Shown: positions 45,245 to 56,500 of the stretch, one piece after another | Layout: the number at the start of each line of letters is the position of its first letter | Position numbering within the stretch: position 1 is the first letter of the stretch | Assembly (NCBI GenBank): GCA_030674185.1 | Contig: JAPXFY010000015.1 | Span: 29,214,185 to 29,278,184 of the forward strand | Length of the DNA stretch: 64,000 bases | From: Monoplex corrugatus | Lineage: Eukaryota; Mollusca; Gastropoda; Littorinimorpha; Ranellidae | Direction of reading: 5' to 3' | Position numbers and translations under genes: made by a program | The notes under the pieces: generated by a model | Databases searched by the model: none | Seen by the model: the letters and a program-made list of their open reading frames with translations, nothing else | Told to the model about the DNA's origin: nothing

Positions 45245-47121
45245 TCAAGGACTCTCTTTCTGATGTTAATTGATAGGCATTTGTTGGTAAGAATGCTTGT
45301 CATCTTCTTGAATGCTGTTTTAGCTTGGCCGATTCTGCCGGCTATTTCCCATGTGCATCTGCCGTCTGATGAAATGACCGTTCCCAGGTATTTGAACTTA
45401 TTAACCTGTGTCAAAGTTGTGCCATTTGCTGTTATTTTGCATGAGGGGATTTCATGTTTTTTATTGATCACCATGACTTCAGTCTTCCTGCTGTTTAGTT
45501 CCAACCCCTTACATTTGCTTTCTGTTTCTAGTAAATTCACTAGGTTTTGTAGGTCCCATTCATTTTCTGCAATTAGCCCGGTGTCATCTGCGTATCGAAT
45601 GATGTATATCATTTTCCCTCCAACCTTTAATCTAGGGTCTTCTTCTAGGTTTCTCATGATGTTTTCGCTATATAGTGAAAACAGATCCGATGACAAAACA
45701 CAACCCTGTCTGACTCCTCTTTTGATGTTTTGAAAAGAGCTTATATTGTTTTCTATTCTCATTGCAGCTGTTTGTTCCCAGTACATATTCCTGATTATTC
45801 GTAGATCTTTTCCATCGACTTTGAGTCTCTCCAGTTGGTTGATCAATACTTCATGTCGTACCCGATCGAAAGCCTTGGTATAGTCAACAAAGCATAAATA
45901 CAAATCCTTATTCATCTCAATTGACCTCTCTATGATAATTCTTAGGACGTATATGGCATTAATAGTTCCTTTCCCCTCCACAAATCCACACTGTTCTTGT
46001 GCTATTTCTCTTTTGATTCTATTCCTAGTCCTCATCATGATTATTCTAAACAGGATTTTTGTTACATGACTCATCAAACTGATTGTGCGATGGAGTTCGC
46101 ATTCTATAGCCCCTGTCTTCTTTGGAAGTTCAATGAAAATTGATTTTGACATATCTTTGGGGATTTTTCCAGTGTCATAAATTTCATTTAGGAGGACTGT
46201 TATTTTTTCTATGCCAAATTCCTCCAGGGCTTCAATCATCTCTGTAGTAATGTTGTCTGGTCCTGGGGCTTTTCCTGGTTTCATCTTTTTCAGTGCTGCT
46301 CTAACTTCATCTTTCATTATGGGTGGTCCTTCAAAGTTCTTTTTTATAATGTGTTCTTCGTTTCTGTCATCCTCAAAAAGGTCTTTAATGTACTCTCCCC
46401 ATCTGTCTAATATGTTGTCTTTTTCCATGATAAGCGTGCCATCTTTCGATTTTAAGCAACCAGTTGATGTGCATGTATTTTTCCTGTGGACAATTTCTTC
46501 AATTCGTCTGTACGTACCCTTAGGATCCATTTTGTGTCGTTCTTCTGTCTCTTTGCATTTTGTGTTCAGCCAAGCTTCCTTAGCTTCATTGCACCTATAC
46601 CTGATTTCTTTGTTTATCTTCCTGTATATCTCCTCGTTTCTCTTTGCCTTCCTCCTTTCCTCCATCAGACCCAAAATTTCATTAGTCATCCAGCTCTTTT
46701 TTGCTTTTCTATTTGCCTTAGGGATTTCTTCACAAGCTTCATTTATAGAACTTCTCAACTTTGTCCATTGTTCCTCACTATCACCAACGTCTTCCAGAGC
46801 ACTGAATTTGTTTTGAACATGTACATTAACTTTTTGACGTATCATTTCATCTGTGTTTAAGAGTCCAAGGTTTAGCTTGATGTTGCTTTTGGTCTGTTTC
46901 CTTTTCCTCAATTTCAGTCTAAACCTTCCCTCTACAGGATTGTGGTCACTGTTGCAGTCTGCGCCTGGTAGTGTTTTTGCTGACAGTAAAGAATTTCTAA
47001 ATCTTTTGTTGATCAGGATGTAGTCAATTTGATTTTTGGTATTATCTCCTGGACTCATCCAAGTCCATTTTCTTCTGTTAGGCTGCTCAAACCAGGTGTT
47101 TCCTACCATGAACTCATTCAT
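45142..47121 (-). pseudogene. RTE-like LINE protein: end of endonuclease plus RT (659 residues)
   Basis: Longest open frame in the window. Residues 1-63 end the endonuclease (NQIDYILINKRF; DCNSDHNPV with catalytic His at residue 60). RT follows: PGKAPGPDN (282-290), EQCGFVEGKGTINAIY (376-391), FVDYTKAFDRVRHE (411-424; Asp 413), GVRQGCVLS (469-477), YADD (510-513; both Asp present), KYLGTVISSD near 580. No RNase H domain. The first Met is not the native start, because the endonuclease frame 47133-47579 precedes it. The last ~30 residues are out of frame owing to a small deletion near 45234. Confidence 0.9.
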
Positions 47122-47132
47122 CTGTGCCCATT

Positions 47133-47579
47133 CTACAAGCTTCCCCCTCTTTCATTTTGTGTACCAAGGCCATGAGGTCCAACTATATCCTCCACCCTAT
47201 CCTGTCCCACTTTAGCATTAAAATCTCCCATTATGACTGTAACTTCTTGTGATTTACATTGGACCTTGGCCATCTCTAAAACTTCGTAGAAGTTGTGGAT
47301 GTCTTCCTGAGTACTTGCGGATGTTGGTGCATACACCTGTATGATGTTGATATCAAAAGGTTTGCCTCCGAATTTGACCAGTAAAACTCTGTCGGACACT
47401 GCCCAGTATCCCTTAACTGCTTTTGATTTGTCTTTGTCCATTATGATGCCTACTCCTCTTTCATGTGAATTACCACCAGAGTATATCACTGTATATTCTC
47501 CTGATGTTATCATGCCTGCCCCCTTCCATCTCACTTCCCCCAGTCCTAAAATACTGATGTTAAGCCTTTCCATCTCCAT
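47133..47579 (-). pseudogene. RTE-like LINE endonuclease, N-terminal part
   Basis: 148 residues: MERLNISILGLGEVRWKGAG, ERGVGIIMDKDKSKAV, GYWAVSDRVLLVKF, INIIQVYAPTSAS (QxYAP block), VTVIMGDFNAKVGQDRVED (GDFN catalytic block). Characteristic of apurinic-type LINE endonucleases; the catalytic Glu block (LGLGEVRW) is present. Joined to the RT frame by a single-nucleotide shift in the GAGGGGG run near 47143. Confidence 0.9.
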
Positions 47580-47615
47580 TTTGATGTTGTCTAATTTATA
47601 ACTATGTGCACATTA

Positions 47616-47725
47616 ATAATAATAACAATAATAATAATTATAGTATTTATATAGCGCAAAATCTTGATAAAAATCAAATCTAAGCGCTGAACAGACACAT
47701 ACGCACGCACGGACACACACGCACG

Positions 47726-47798
<73 letters not shown>

Positions 47799-48045
47799 GC
47801 TGTAAAAGGGGAAAAAGAAGAAAAGCAATGGAAAATTATAGAGAGCATATTATATACAATTATATATTACAATGTGATTCCACTCCGAGCGGAGACAGGC
47901 TGCAGAGGGGGTTGAGTGAGGTCAGGATTTTATGCAGAGGAGAAAAGGTGAGTTTTGAGAGCGGACTTGAAGGAGACAAAAGTAGGTTGCTGACAGACTG
48001 AGAGAGGAACCAAAGGCCAGAGAAGCTCTACAGAATATGACGAGA
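47616..48045 (-). mobile_element. L2-type LINE 3' fragment
   Basis: AATAAT-type tail at 47616-47640, then TATATAGCGCA and CTAAGCGCTG (47649-47690), the same paired motifs found at 15185-15225. A (CA)n repeat interrupts at 47715-47797. The stretch 47935-47990 corresponds to FKS.LKTHLF of the L2 C-terminus (compare 15535-15570). Lies inside the split Tx1-type LINE. Confidence 0.6.
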
Positions 48046-48141
48046 GAACTTATTTTGACAGATATCTGGAGTGGTAACAATCTTCGAAGTACGTCTACTT
48101 TCAGGATTGTTCCCTCTCCAGATATCTGTCAAATTAAGTTC
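48046..48141. repeat. 37-bp inverted repeat (hairpin)
   Basis: Arms 48046-48082 and 48105-48141, three mismatches, 22-nt loop; shared core TTTGACAGATATCTGGAG. No coding frame. Located between the L2 fragment and resumed Tx1-type sequence. Confidence 0.9.
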
Positions 48142-48149
48142 ACTAGTAT

Positions 48150-48747
48150 ACATGGATAAAGCCTATACCACTAAAACAAAGCCAACTCGATCATTTTCTA
48201 ATGTCGGATTATCTGTACTGGTATTTTAAAACTACTGATATTCATACAGGCTATCGTTCAGACCATTCAGTTTAACACTTCACTTACTATTCCACAAAAC
48301 CAAAAAGACGAACATTTCTGGAAATTTAATTCATCTCATTTAAAGGACGAAGCGTACGTGAAGGAAATAAATGAAGAAATTTCTAAAATGTCGAAAGACC
48401 ATGCGTCTGATCATTATAATAAATCAGTTTTGGATGAAATAGCAAAGTCTGACATTAAACTAAAAATTCATGATGAACACGTTCTACACTTTCTGTCAAT
48501 GAAAATACGGCCAAAACCCATAGCACATGCCACAGTGAAAAATAAGAAAACGAAACAGAAGGAAAACAGACTTAAAGAAGACATCATTCTTGAAAAGATT
48601 GAAAATAAAGCAAAGTGAAATAAGAGAACTTAAAAAAATCGAGAACCTCAGACAATTTGGGACAAAAGAATGGATGGTGTATTATTAAGATCGAAGGCTC
48701 CATGGATTGCAAATGGGGGACAGGTTTCTAAATGTTTAGTTACTTTG
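48150..48747 (+). pseudogene. Tx1/L1-type LINE, segment 2
   Basis: Resumes with NPLKQSQLDHFLMSDYL and GYRSDHSV (endonuclease C-terminal His block) at about 48150-48270, then FWKFNSSHLKDEAYVKEINE and an open frame 48358-48618, then RMDGVLLRSKAPWIANG near 48670-48718. These match the linker between endonuclease and RT in Tx1-type LINEs. Ends with TAGTTACTTTG (48737-48747), the target-site duplication of LINE B. Confidence 0.8.
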
Positions 48748-49601
48748 TAGGGGGTGTAGGGGGTGTATGGGGCTCTGGATAGAGGTAGTACCTTTGGTGT
48801 CTGGCTGCTGCACTCTACCCGGTAGGGGAGGGTGGACGGGCATCACTGGTCCTCATCCATCCTCTAAATCTCTCACGTGCTGGCTCCAAGCGCCACACCC
48901 CGGGACCTCGCCTCAGCAGGCGTGCTAAACCACGTGAGGGGGTGTATGATAATGGTGATATGATATTATCACTGCATCGGGTAGATGGGACTCGTCAGCC
49001 CGGGAAGGCAGCCTGTCTAGGAGAAGGAAAACTCCGACTTCAAACCTCCGCTGCCTCGTGGCTACACCCATTCAAGGGAAAGGCTTCAGAAGTAAATCTC
49101 GAGGAAAAATCCGGAGTCGGAGTCCCTAAGGCAGTTCGCCGTTGTCTACAACCTCGTTCTGGCAACTCCTGCGTCGCCCCTGGTACCAGGCGTACAGGCC
49201 TCTGTCTTTCCCCTGGATTCTACTAGTGGCGAGGAGAGGGGGGATCTGCTGCATGGGCAACAGCTGGTCCTCCATATTCACTTGCCCAGGCCTGCACCTG
49301 GAGAGGTCACTCCAGCTTCGCTGGTAACACAGCATCGACACAACACGGAGAGTAGCAGATACCGGTTTTAAGCCTAGGCTTTTTTGGCGTAGAGCTGGGC
49401 GCCAGGGGTTACTCTCGACGGTGGGAGGAATCTTCGCATTCCATTGGGTAGCTACCGCCCGCCTCAAGCTAGGCAGCCACCAGTCAGTAAGGTGTTACCC
49501 CGCCACAACCTGTTTGCTCCAATGGGTGTTGGAGCTTAGAGGAAACTTGACAGGCAGGTTGTAAACACCAGGCACCAGGCAACACAAAGAAGAAAAAGAA
49601 G
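48748..49601 (+). other. LINE B 5' leader
   Basis: G-rich start (GGGGTGTAGGGGGTGTATGG), then GC-rich sequence with CACCTCG-like and CCTCGTGGC blocks but no long frame. Probably holds the internal promoter; no motif identified. Confidence 0.6.
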
Positions 49602-52600
49602 ATGCCAGCTCTTCTGATATCAAGCTGGAATGTAAGGACAATGTGTCCTGGTTTTGGCAACGACCTACAGCTGTTAGACGACACGCGGAAGACGGCTGTG
49701 ATAGACAGGGAGCTTCAGCGACTCAACGTCGACATCGCTGCATTACAGGAGACAAGGCTACCTGGGGACGGATCACTGCGTGAGAAGAACTACACGTTCT
49801 ACTGGCAGGGGAAGAACCCAGAGGAGCCACGTATTCATGGTGTGGGCTTCGCTGTAAAGAACTCCCTCCTAGCAACCGTAGAGCTCCCCATGGGAGGTAC
49901 GGAGAGACTGCTCACTCTAAAAATGACGACCAGTTCAGGCACAGTCAACTTCATCTGTGCCTATGCCCAACATTAAGCTCCTCATCCGACGTCAAGGACC
50001 AGTTCTATGAGGCCCTGGATGCTGTTGTCAGAGGAGTTCCCAGCAAGGAAGGTCTCTTCATATTGGGAGACCTGAACGCACGCGTAGGTGCTGATTTTGA
50101 AGCCTGGCCAACTAGCATTTGACATCATGGTGTTGGGAAGCAAAATGAGAACGGTCAAAGACGCCTGGAATTTTGCTCTTACCACAAGCTGGCCATCACC
50201 AACACCTTCTTCAACAATAAGGAGAAGCACAAGGTGTCATGGCGCCACCCCAGATCCCACCACTGGCATCAGCTCGACCTCGTCTTAACAAGGAGGTCGG
50301 ACCTTAACAACGTCCTCAACACGAGGAGTTTCCACAGTGCTGATTGCGACACAGACCACACCCTGGTACGCAGCAAGATCAAGCTCCTACCCAGAAGACT
50401 GCACCACTCAAAGAAGAAAGGTCGCCCAAGGATTGATGCCTGTCGCACGTCCGATCCGACCAAGGCCGGGGAGTTTGTAGAAACCCTGAATGAAGCGCTC
50501 AAGAGTGGCTCAGAGATCCAAAACGCTGAGGAAAAGTGGAATCGCGTGAAGGACACAATCTATCAGTCCGCCCTGAGTATATTTGGGAAAAAAGAACGAA
50601 AGAATCCCGACTGTTTGAGGCAAACTGGCAGGAAATGGAACCAGTGGTGGAAGCGAAACGCAAGGCTTTACTTACGTATAAAAACAACAATATCCAAACT
50701 ACTCGTGATGCTTACAGAGCTGCCCGCAGCAAGGCCCAACAAACTGCTCGGCGTTGCGCCAACGACTATTGGCTACAGTTAAGCTCAAGCATTCAGCAGT
50801 CAGCAGATTCAGGCAACACTGGCAGCATGTACGCTGGCATCAAACAAGCGACTGGTCCAGCAGCCTCCAAGTCAGCTCCCCTTAAGTCCAAACAGGAGAG
50901 AGCATCACAGACTCAGCAAAGCAGATGGAGAGATGGGTAGAGCACTACCTGGAGCTGTACTCCACACAGAACTCTGTCACCGATGCTGCCCTGAATGCCA
51001 TTGAGGACTTGCCTGTCATGGAGGAGTTGGATGTTGAGCCAAGCCTTAAAGAGCTAAGCAAGGCGATTGACGGTTTGGCGACGGGAAAAGCCCCTGGTGA
51101 AGACGGAATACCTCCAGAGGTCATCAAGTGCGGGAAGCCTGCTCTTCTCAACGAGCTGCATGAACTTTTGTGCATGTGCTGGAAGGAAGGCTTCATTCCG
51201 AGAGACATGAGAGACGCCAGGATAGTGACTCTATATAAGAACAAGGGCGACCGCAGTGATTGTAATAATTATCGCGGAATCTCACTCCTCAGCATTGTTG
51301 GGAAAGCATTCGCCGGAGTCGTCTTAACCCGTCTTCAGAGGTGGCAGCTCGCATCTACCCTGAGTCCCAGTGCGGCTTCAGGGCCGGAAGATCGACCATC
51401 GACATGATCTTCTCTGTCCGGCAACTACAGGAAAAGTGCCGCGAGCAGCACATGCCCCTTTGCCTCGCCTTCATTGATCTCACGAAAGCGTTCGACCTGG
51501 TCAGTCGGAGTGGTCTTTTCAAGCTTTTGAAGAAAATCGGCTGCCCCCCAAGACTATCAGCTGTCATCGAGTCTTTCCACGAGGATATGCATAGCACTGT
51601 GTGCTATAATGGTGCCACATCAGAGCCTTTTAGAATCAGCAGCGGAGTGAAACAGGGATGTGTTTTGGCCCCAACTCTGTTCGGGATCTTCTTCTCGATG
51701 TTGCTGACCTATGCCTTCTGCAGATCTGAAGAAGGGGTATATCTTCATACAAGGACCGATGGAAAGCTCTTCAACATTGCCAGGCTTCGTTCCAAAACTA
51801 AGGTGGAAAAGAAGACCATCAGAGAAGCTCTCTTTGCAGATGATGCTGCGCTGGCTTCCCACAGTGAACAAGATCTCCAGAGGCTTGTTGATCGCTTCGT
51901 CCACGCTTGCAGAGAGTTTGGTCTCACAATCAGCTTGAAGAAAACCGAGATCTTAGGCCAAGGCCGTGAAGAACCACCTCTCTATACATTGGAGACTACG
52001 ACCTCAATACTGTCCACAAAGTTGGGGTCCACCATAAGTGACAACCTCTCTCTGGACGCTGAAATCAGCGCCAGAATTGCAAAGGCCTCATCTGTTATGG
52101 CTAAACTGAACAAGCGGGTCTGGTCCAACAGCAGTCTCACTGCGAACACCAAAATGCAGGTGTAAAGAGCATGTGTGTTGAGCACACTTCTCTACTCAAG
52201 TGAAGCCTGGACCACATACGCCAGCCAAGAAAAGAGGCTCAACATTTTCCATCTCCGCTGCTTGCGACGCATCCTCGGCATCCAATGGCAAGACAAGGTG
52301 ACCAACACAGTGGTCCTCCGTCGTGCGGGCCTACAGACCATCTTTGCCCTTGTAAGCCAACGCCGACTACGCTGGTTTGGCCATGTGCGTCGAATGGAGG
52401 ATGGACGCATACCAAAAGACATTCTCTACGGCGAACTGGCAAACTGGAAGCGAACTCCAGGACGCCCACAGCTACGTTTTGTAGACGCGTGCAAAAGGGA
52501 CCTTAGAAGCTCAGGGATTGACCCAGGCTCTTGGGAGACTCTGGCGGAAGACAGGGCAGCGTGGCGGACAGCCGTTCAGCAAGGCGTTGTGAATGCGGAG

Positions 52601-52756
52601 AGGAGGAGAGCAGAATGCGCAGATGAGAAAAGGGCTCTTCGCAAGCAACGTTCCAGAAACCAGACAACAGCGACTCAATTTGTATGTGGCAGATGTGACA
52701 AAGATTGCCATTCAAGAATCGGCCTGCACAGCCACAGCAGAAAGTGCACGTCATGA
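49602..52756 (+). pseudogene. LINE B polyprotein: endonuclease, RT, C2H2 finger
   Basis: Endonuclease: ISSWNVRTMCPGFG, LQETRLPGDGS, INFICAYA (49620-49970), then after a one-base loss FILGDLNARVG (50065-50090) and HSADCDTDHTLVRSKI (50333-50380). RT: GKAPGEDGIPPEVIKC, TLYKNKGDRSDCNNYRGISL, ESQCGFRAGRSTIDMIF, FIDLTKAFDLV (catalytic Asp), SGVKQGCVLAPTLF, FADD at 51833-51844. After RT: RRLRWFGHVRRMEDGRIPKD, TPGRPQLRF and a C2H2-like finger CGRCDKDCHSRIGLHSHSRK (52685-52744). Frames: 49602-49976, 50234-, 50536-, 50925-, 51341-52165; a TAA at 52163-52165 separates the last in-frame part (52175-52756). Four shifts and one stop, so inactive but young. Clade not assigned; no RNase H. Confidence 0.85.
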
Positions 52757-52825
52757 CCACAACGCCTCCTGGTGCAGACTATCATCTCCTAAGATGTAAA
52801 GAGGCCGACGTATATAGTTACTTTG

Positions 52826-53459
52826 AAAAAAAAGGAATTATGTAAGTAAACAGATGACAAAATTAACTAATACTGAGGGTATCACTTTAGAAAACCAGCA
52901 AGATATATTTTATGGAGTTAAATCCTTTTACAAAAATCTATCAAATCAAATACAGACTGAAGACTGTTGAAATAGAAAACTTTACCAGATCGACAGCCAC
53001 ATTATCAAACGAAGAAAAACGATCACTAGATGGTGAAATAACTATACGAGTACATGGAGCAAGCGTACTGGGAAACATGAAAAATGGCAAAAAGTCCAGG
53101 CACAGACGGATTTAGCGCAGAATTCTTTAAAATTTTCTAGAAACAAGTGGGACCATTTGTTGTGAGATGATTAAATGAGGCATACAAAGGTGGAGAACGT
53201 TTTACAGAGCCGAAAGAAAGATTGATCACGTGCATTCCCAAAGGTGACAAAATCTAGGAGTACATAAAAACTGACTTCCTATTTCTCTCCTAAATGTTGT
53301 GTATAAAATACGCTCAGCATGTATTTCAAACAGAATCAAAAAGGCTTTACCAAGACTTATCAATGAAGATCAGACAGGTATATGGCAAACAGATATGTAG
53401 GAGACAAATAACACTAACATATGATTTGAAAAATGAATTAAATATGAAATATTTACCAG
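52826..53459 (+). pseudogene. Tx1/L1-type LINE, segment 3 (RT start)
   Basis: LTNTEGITLENQQDIFYGV and FYKNLSNQIQTED (52865-52960), later DGFSAEFFKI (about 53107-53135), LNEAYKGGERFTEPKERLIT and CIPKGDK (about 53172-53260), NRIKKALPRLINEDQT-equivalent near 53333-53375, and TLTYDLKNELNMKYLP (53410-53455). These are the early RT blocks of Tx1/L1 LINEs. Several frame breaks. Confidence 0.75.
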
Positions 53460-53553
53460 AGAAGGTGGAAGATGTACTTGCAGCGACAAAGGATAGATTT
53501 GTGTGGAGGGCCATGATCACCAACGCCATGCGGCAGGACACATGATGATGATG
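53460..53553 (+). mobile_element. 94-bp RTE-like 3' end inserted in the Tx1-type RT (A12)
   Basis: VEDVLAATKDRFVWRAMITN then AMRQDT, followed by (TGA)n: only the last ~28 codons of the WRAMI subfamily. It interrupts the Tx1 reading between KYLP and GLLICTDFENA. Short TACCAG copies at 53454-53459 and 53552-53557 may be the duplication. Confidence 0.85.
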
Positions 53554-55140
53554 ATACCAGGTTTGCTAATATGTACTGACTTCGAAAACGCAAGTAATAT
53601 GGTTAGGGAGTGAGAGAAAATCACAAAAAATATATGGTCTCCATTCAAAATTGATCTGGAATCCTCACAAAGTTAAAATATTTGGTATTTAGTTTACTCA
53701 GGACTTTAAAAATTGTAAAATCATCAATGATAACGATAAATTGTCAGAAGTAAAAACATTGTTTAAAAGATGGTCACAAAGAACCATCACTCCAACTGGA
53801 AAAGCCGCAGTTCTAAAGCCTCTTGTGCTATCTAAACTTATATACTTGTGGATATTGTTGCCGGATCTACCTGATCTCTTTATACAAAATTTACAGCTGT
53901 GTTTACAGTCTGTATGGAATGGAAAACATGACAAAATCAGCAGAAAAACTGCCACTAAAAGTTTAAAGCTAGGGGATTGAGTATATCTGATTTTCGAGCA
54001 TATATGTATATATGCTTTCAAACTTACCTGAATAAAAGAGCTTAAAACTTGAAATCATAAATGGCAAAATGTTGCAATAGAAATGTATCCATTTCTTGAA
54101 AATATTGAACGCTATGGACCAGAGTTTGTTTCATATTTCATAAACGACAATCTGATTTGGGCCCATACATTTAAGACCTATATGACATTTTGTAATCACA
54201 TAACACCTAAGAATTCAAGTGAATTTTTAGTTGAATCTGTTTTTAATAAGGAAAAAAAATGAAATAAAGGTCGATAATCTGATAATCAAATACATTAATC
54301 TGATAGATAAAGGAATATACTCTATCCAACATTTTTTGAATGAAAATGTTTTTTTTTCACCTATGAAGAATTTATAACTAAGACTGACAGACATACTGAT
54401 TTTATTATCTAAAATATGGATATCTTCAATCAAACTATATCTAAGAACAACCAGAACTCAGCTGAACAACGTAAGTAATATTTTGATTGTATCCAGTGCT
54501 TTAAGACTAGTAATGTGTGTACAAAGGAGGGTGAAATTCTACGCTGAAGAAATTAAATTTGATGATAGTAAACCTGTTTCCTACAGTGGTCAGAGAAATT
54601 AAACGTAAATACTTCCTGGGAAAAGGCATTTCTAAATAATCAAGAAGTTAATGATGTCAAACTAAAACGGTTGGAACTGGGAAGATTTCATCGGATTGTT
54701 GTAACCAATATCATTTTAGTTAAATGCAATGGGTATAGCATCTACGACAAATTGTACATGATGTAATAATACAAGAGATTCTATTGAACATTTCCTGTTA
54801 AACTGCTACTGTGTCCGTAACTTTTGGAACTTAATAGGACATCTAATCAATGCAAAATGCGAAATTGTTTAAAACATCAAAATCACGCTGAACCTTGTAT
54901 TGTTCAGTGTTGGTCAAATTGTAAAAACATATGGAATGTTTGATCTATTATAATGCTTGCAAAATCAATTGTCTATAAATGCAAGGTTGACAAATGTGTT
55001 CCGAATGTACCTACTTTCCAAAAACTACTAAATACAAGATTCAAAACTAAACAGTATGATGCCAAAATAAATTTTCATTTGTCCACTTCATCTTGTGACA
55101 TGTTTTTAAATCTTGATGTTCACTTTGAAACTTGCAGCGT
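53554..55140 (+). pseudogene. Tx1/L1-type LINE, segment 4 (RT end and C-terminus)
   Basis: GLLICTDFENA (53560-53592; RT catalytic Asp block) continues the frame broken by the RTE fragment. The YADD region is absent, removed by a deletion near 53660. Then VKTLFKRWSQRTITPTGKAA and VLKPLVLSKLIYLWILLPDL (53750-53875), LQSVWNGKHDKISRKTA and the decayed C-terminus to about 55140. Block order matches Tx1-type LINEs. Confidence 0.75.
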
Positions 55141-55193
55141 ATGAAATACTATTATAGGTTTTCTGTATTTTGTATGTTGTCAGATGTCCACGA

Positions 55194-55203
55194 TGCGCGC
55201 GCG

Positions 55204-55294
<91 letters not shown>
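55194..55294. repeat. (GC)n(AC)n microsatellite
   Basis: GCGCGCGCGCGCGCGC followed by about 42 CA units. Confidence 0.95.
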
Positions 55295-55297
<3 letters not shown>

Positions 55298-55785
55298 GGC
55301 AAGCACAGACACATACAAACAACAACAAAAACCGAGAACAAGGGTTAGGGGAAACAACTGGCAATAAATAAAGGACTGGCAGCCTGTGTAAATGTCTTGG
55401 ACAAATTTATGCACAGAGAAAGGCTTGCATATCGGGCTACAAATAGACAGTTATGCCTTTCTACAAACAATGCTAAAAACATGAAAAAGATGATACATGG
55501 GAGAGTTTGAATTTAGGTGTGGCCGTCGGGGTGATGAAGTAGATGAGATACTGCACGTGTCCTTCAATAATTCCTTTTCGTCCTCATTCATTTTTTTCTC
55601 TTATTTTTTCTTTGTTTTTCAACCCTTTCCCTCAGTATTCCTCTTATTTTTAACCTGAAATGGTGATATCATGTGCAAGATTATCCGCACTGTCTGTCTG
55701 TCTCTAAAGGGAGAAACTGAAGCGTTCATTAATAGTAGGTTTTTCTGTGACTTAGTGTACATGCATAAGTGTATTATGTGCAAGT
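55295..55785. other. Unrecognised sequence
   Basis: No gene recognised. Confidence 0.5.
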
Positions 55786-55789
55786 TCCA

Positions 55790-55885
55790 TCGCAATATGG
55801 ATGTATAGATGGATTTTCCCGGGCTTGAATTACGTGCGTGTATGAACCAGTAACATGTGTTCGCACGCACACGCGCACTCACTCA

Positions 55886-55972
<87 letters not shown>

Positions 55973-56012
55973 CAAACAAACAAACAAACAAACAAACACA
56001 CACACACGTACC
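55790..56012. repeat. Short interspersed block plus (CA)n and (CAAA)n
   Basis: 55800-55845 on the minus strand (CACGTAATTCAAG, GGGAAAATCCATC) matches 14935-14978 on the plus strand. It is followed by ACTC repeats, about 45 CA units (55889-55970), (CAAA)n and CA. Confidence 0.8.
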
Positions 56013-56500
56013 TACGTACGCATGTAGGCACACCCATTGTTGCGTGTGATTATATATTCGTACTAAAAAGAGTTAATATTATACTTTTGGAGTTATTTTC
56101 CAGCCGTATGTGTGTCGACAATAACAACTTAAGATAGCATAATTATTATTATTCTGAAAGCAAATATTTGTGCGTTTAACATTGTACACGTCTGTACTTG
56201 ACTTGCTGCTAAAAAGGAGAAATAAGTGCACAGAATATACTGTAGTTAAAAGTTTCTGACTCCTGCTTTTGTGCATTATTGTTTTCCTTTAGCCAGTGCT
56301 TCTATGAATGAGAAGCTGAATTTATGACAATGTTATGTTCAAATGTAACATATATCTAGTTTGTCATATTTTTCCTATGACTTCTTTCCAAAAATGATTT
56401 TTGTTTCATTATTCGTTTTTGATACTTTTGATAAAAAAAATTCGTGTCAAAAAACACTCATGTTATTAACTTAATTCAAGTCAGATCCAGTTCTCATTTT
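56013..56500. other. Unrecognised AT-rich sequence
   Basis: No gene recognised. Confidence 0.5.

Larger units (their letters stand above)
44817..47595 (-). mobile_element. RTE-like LINE copy A11, most complete copy, in Tx1-type LINE
   Basis: 2.78-kb minus-strand insertion bounded by the exact 10-bp duplication TTATAACTAT (44807-44816 and 47596-47605). The tail (TGATGATGA type) is at 44817-44832. The 5' end is cut in the endonuclease N-terminus (LDNIKMEMERLNIS), so the leader and the first ~30 codons seen in copy A7 are missing. Holds endonuclease and RT reading frames with only two or three lesions. Confidence 0.95.
48748..52814 (+). mobile_element. LINE B, essentially full-length, with 11-bp duplication
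   Basis: Exact duplication TAGTTACTTTG at 48737-48747 and 52815-52825 defines a 4067-bp insertion in a Tx1-type LINE. It has an 854-bp 5' leader, one large broken ORF (49602-52756), and a ~58-bp 3' UTR that ends without poly(A) or microsatellite. The Tx1 frame reads through when the insertion is removed (YF.KKGI... follows). This is the most complete LINE in the window. Confidence 0.95.
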
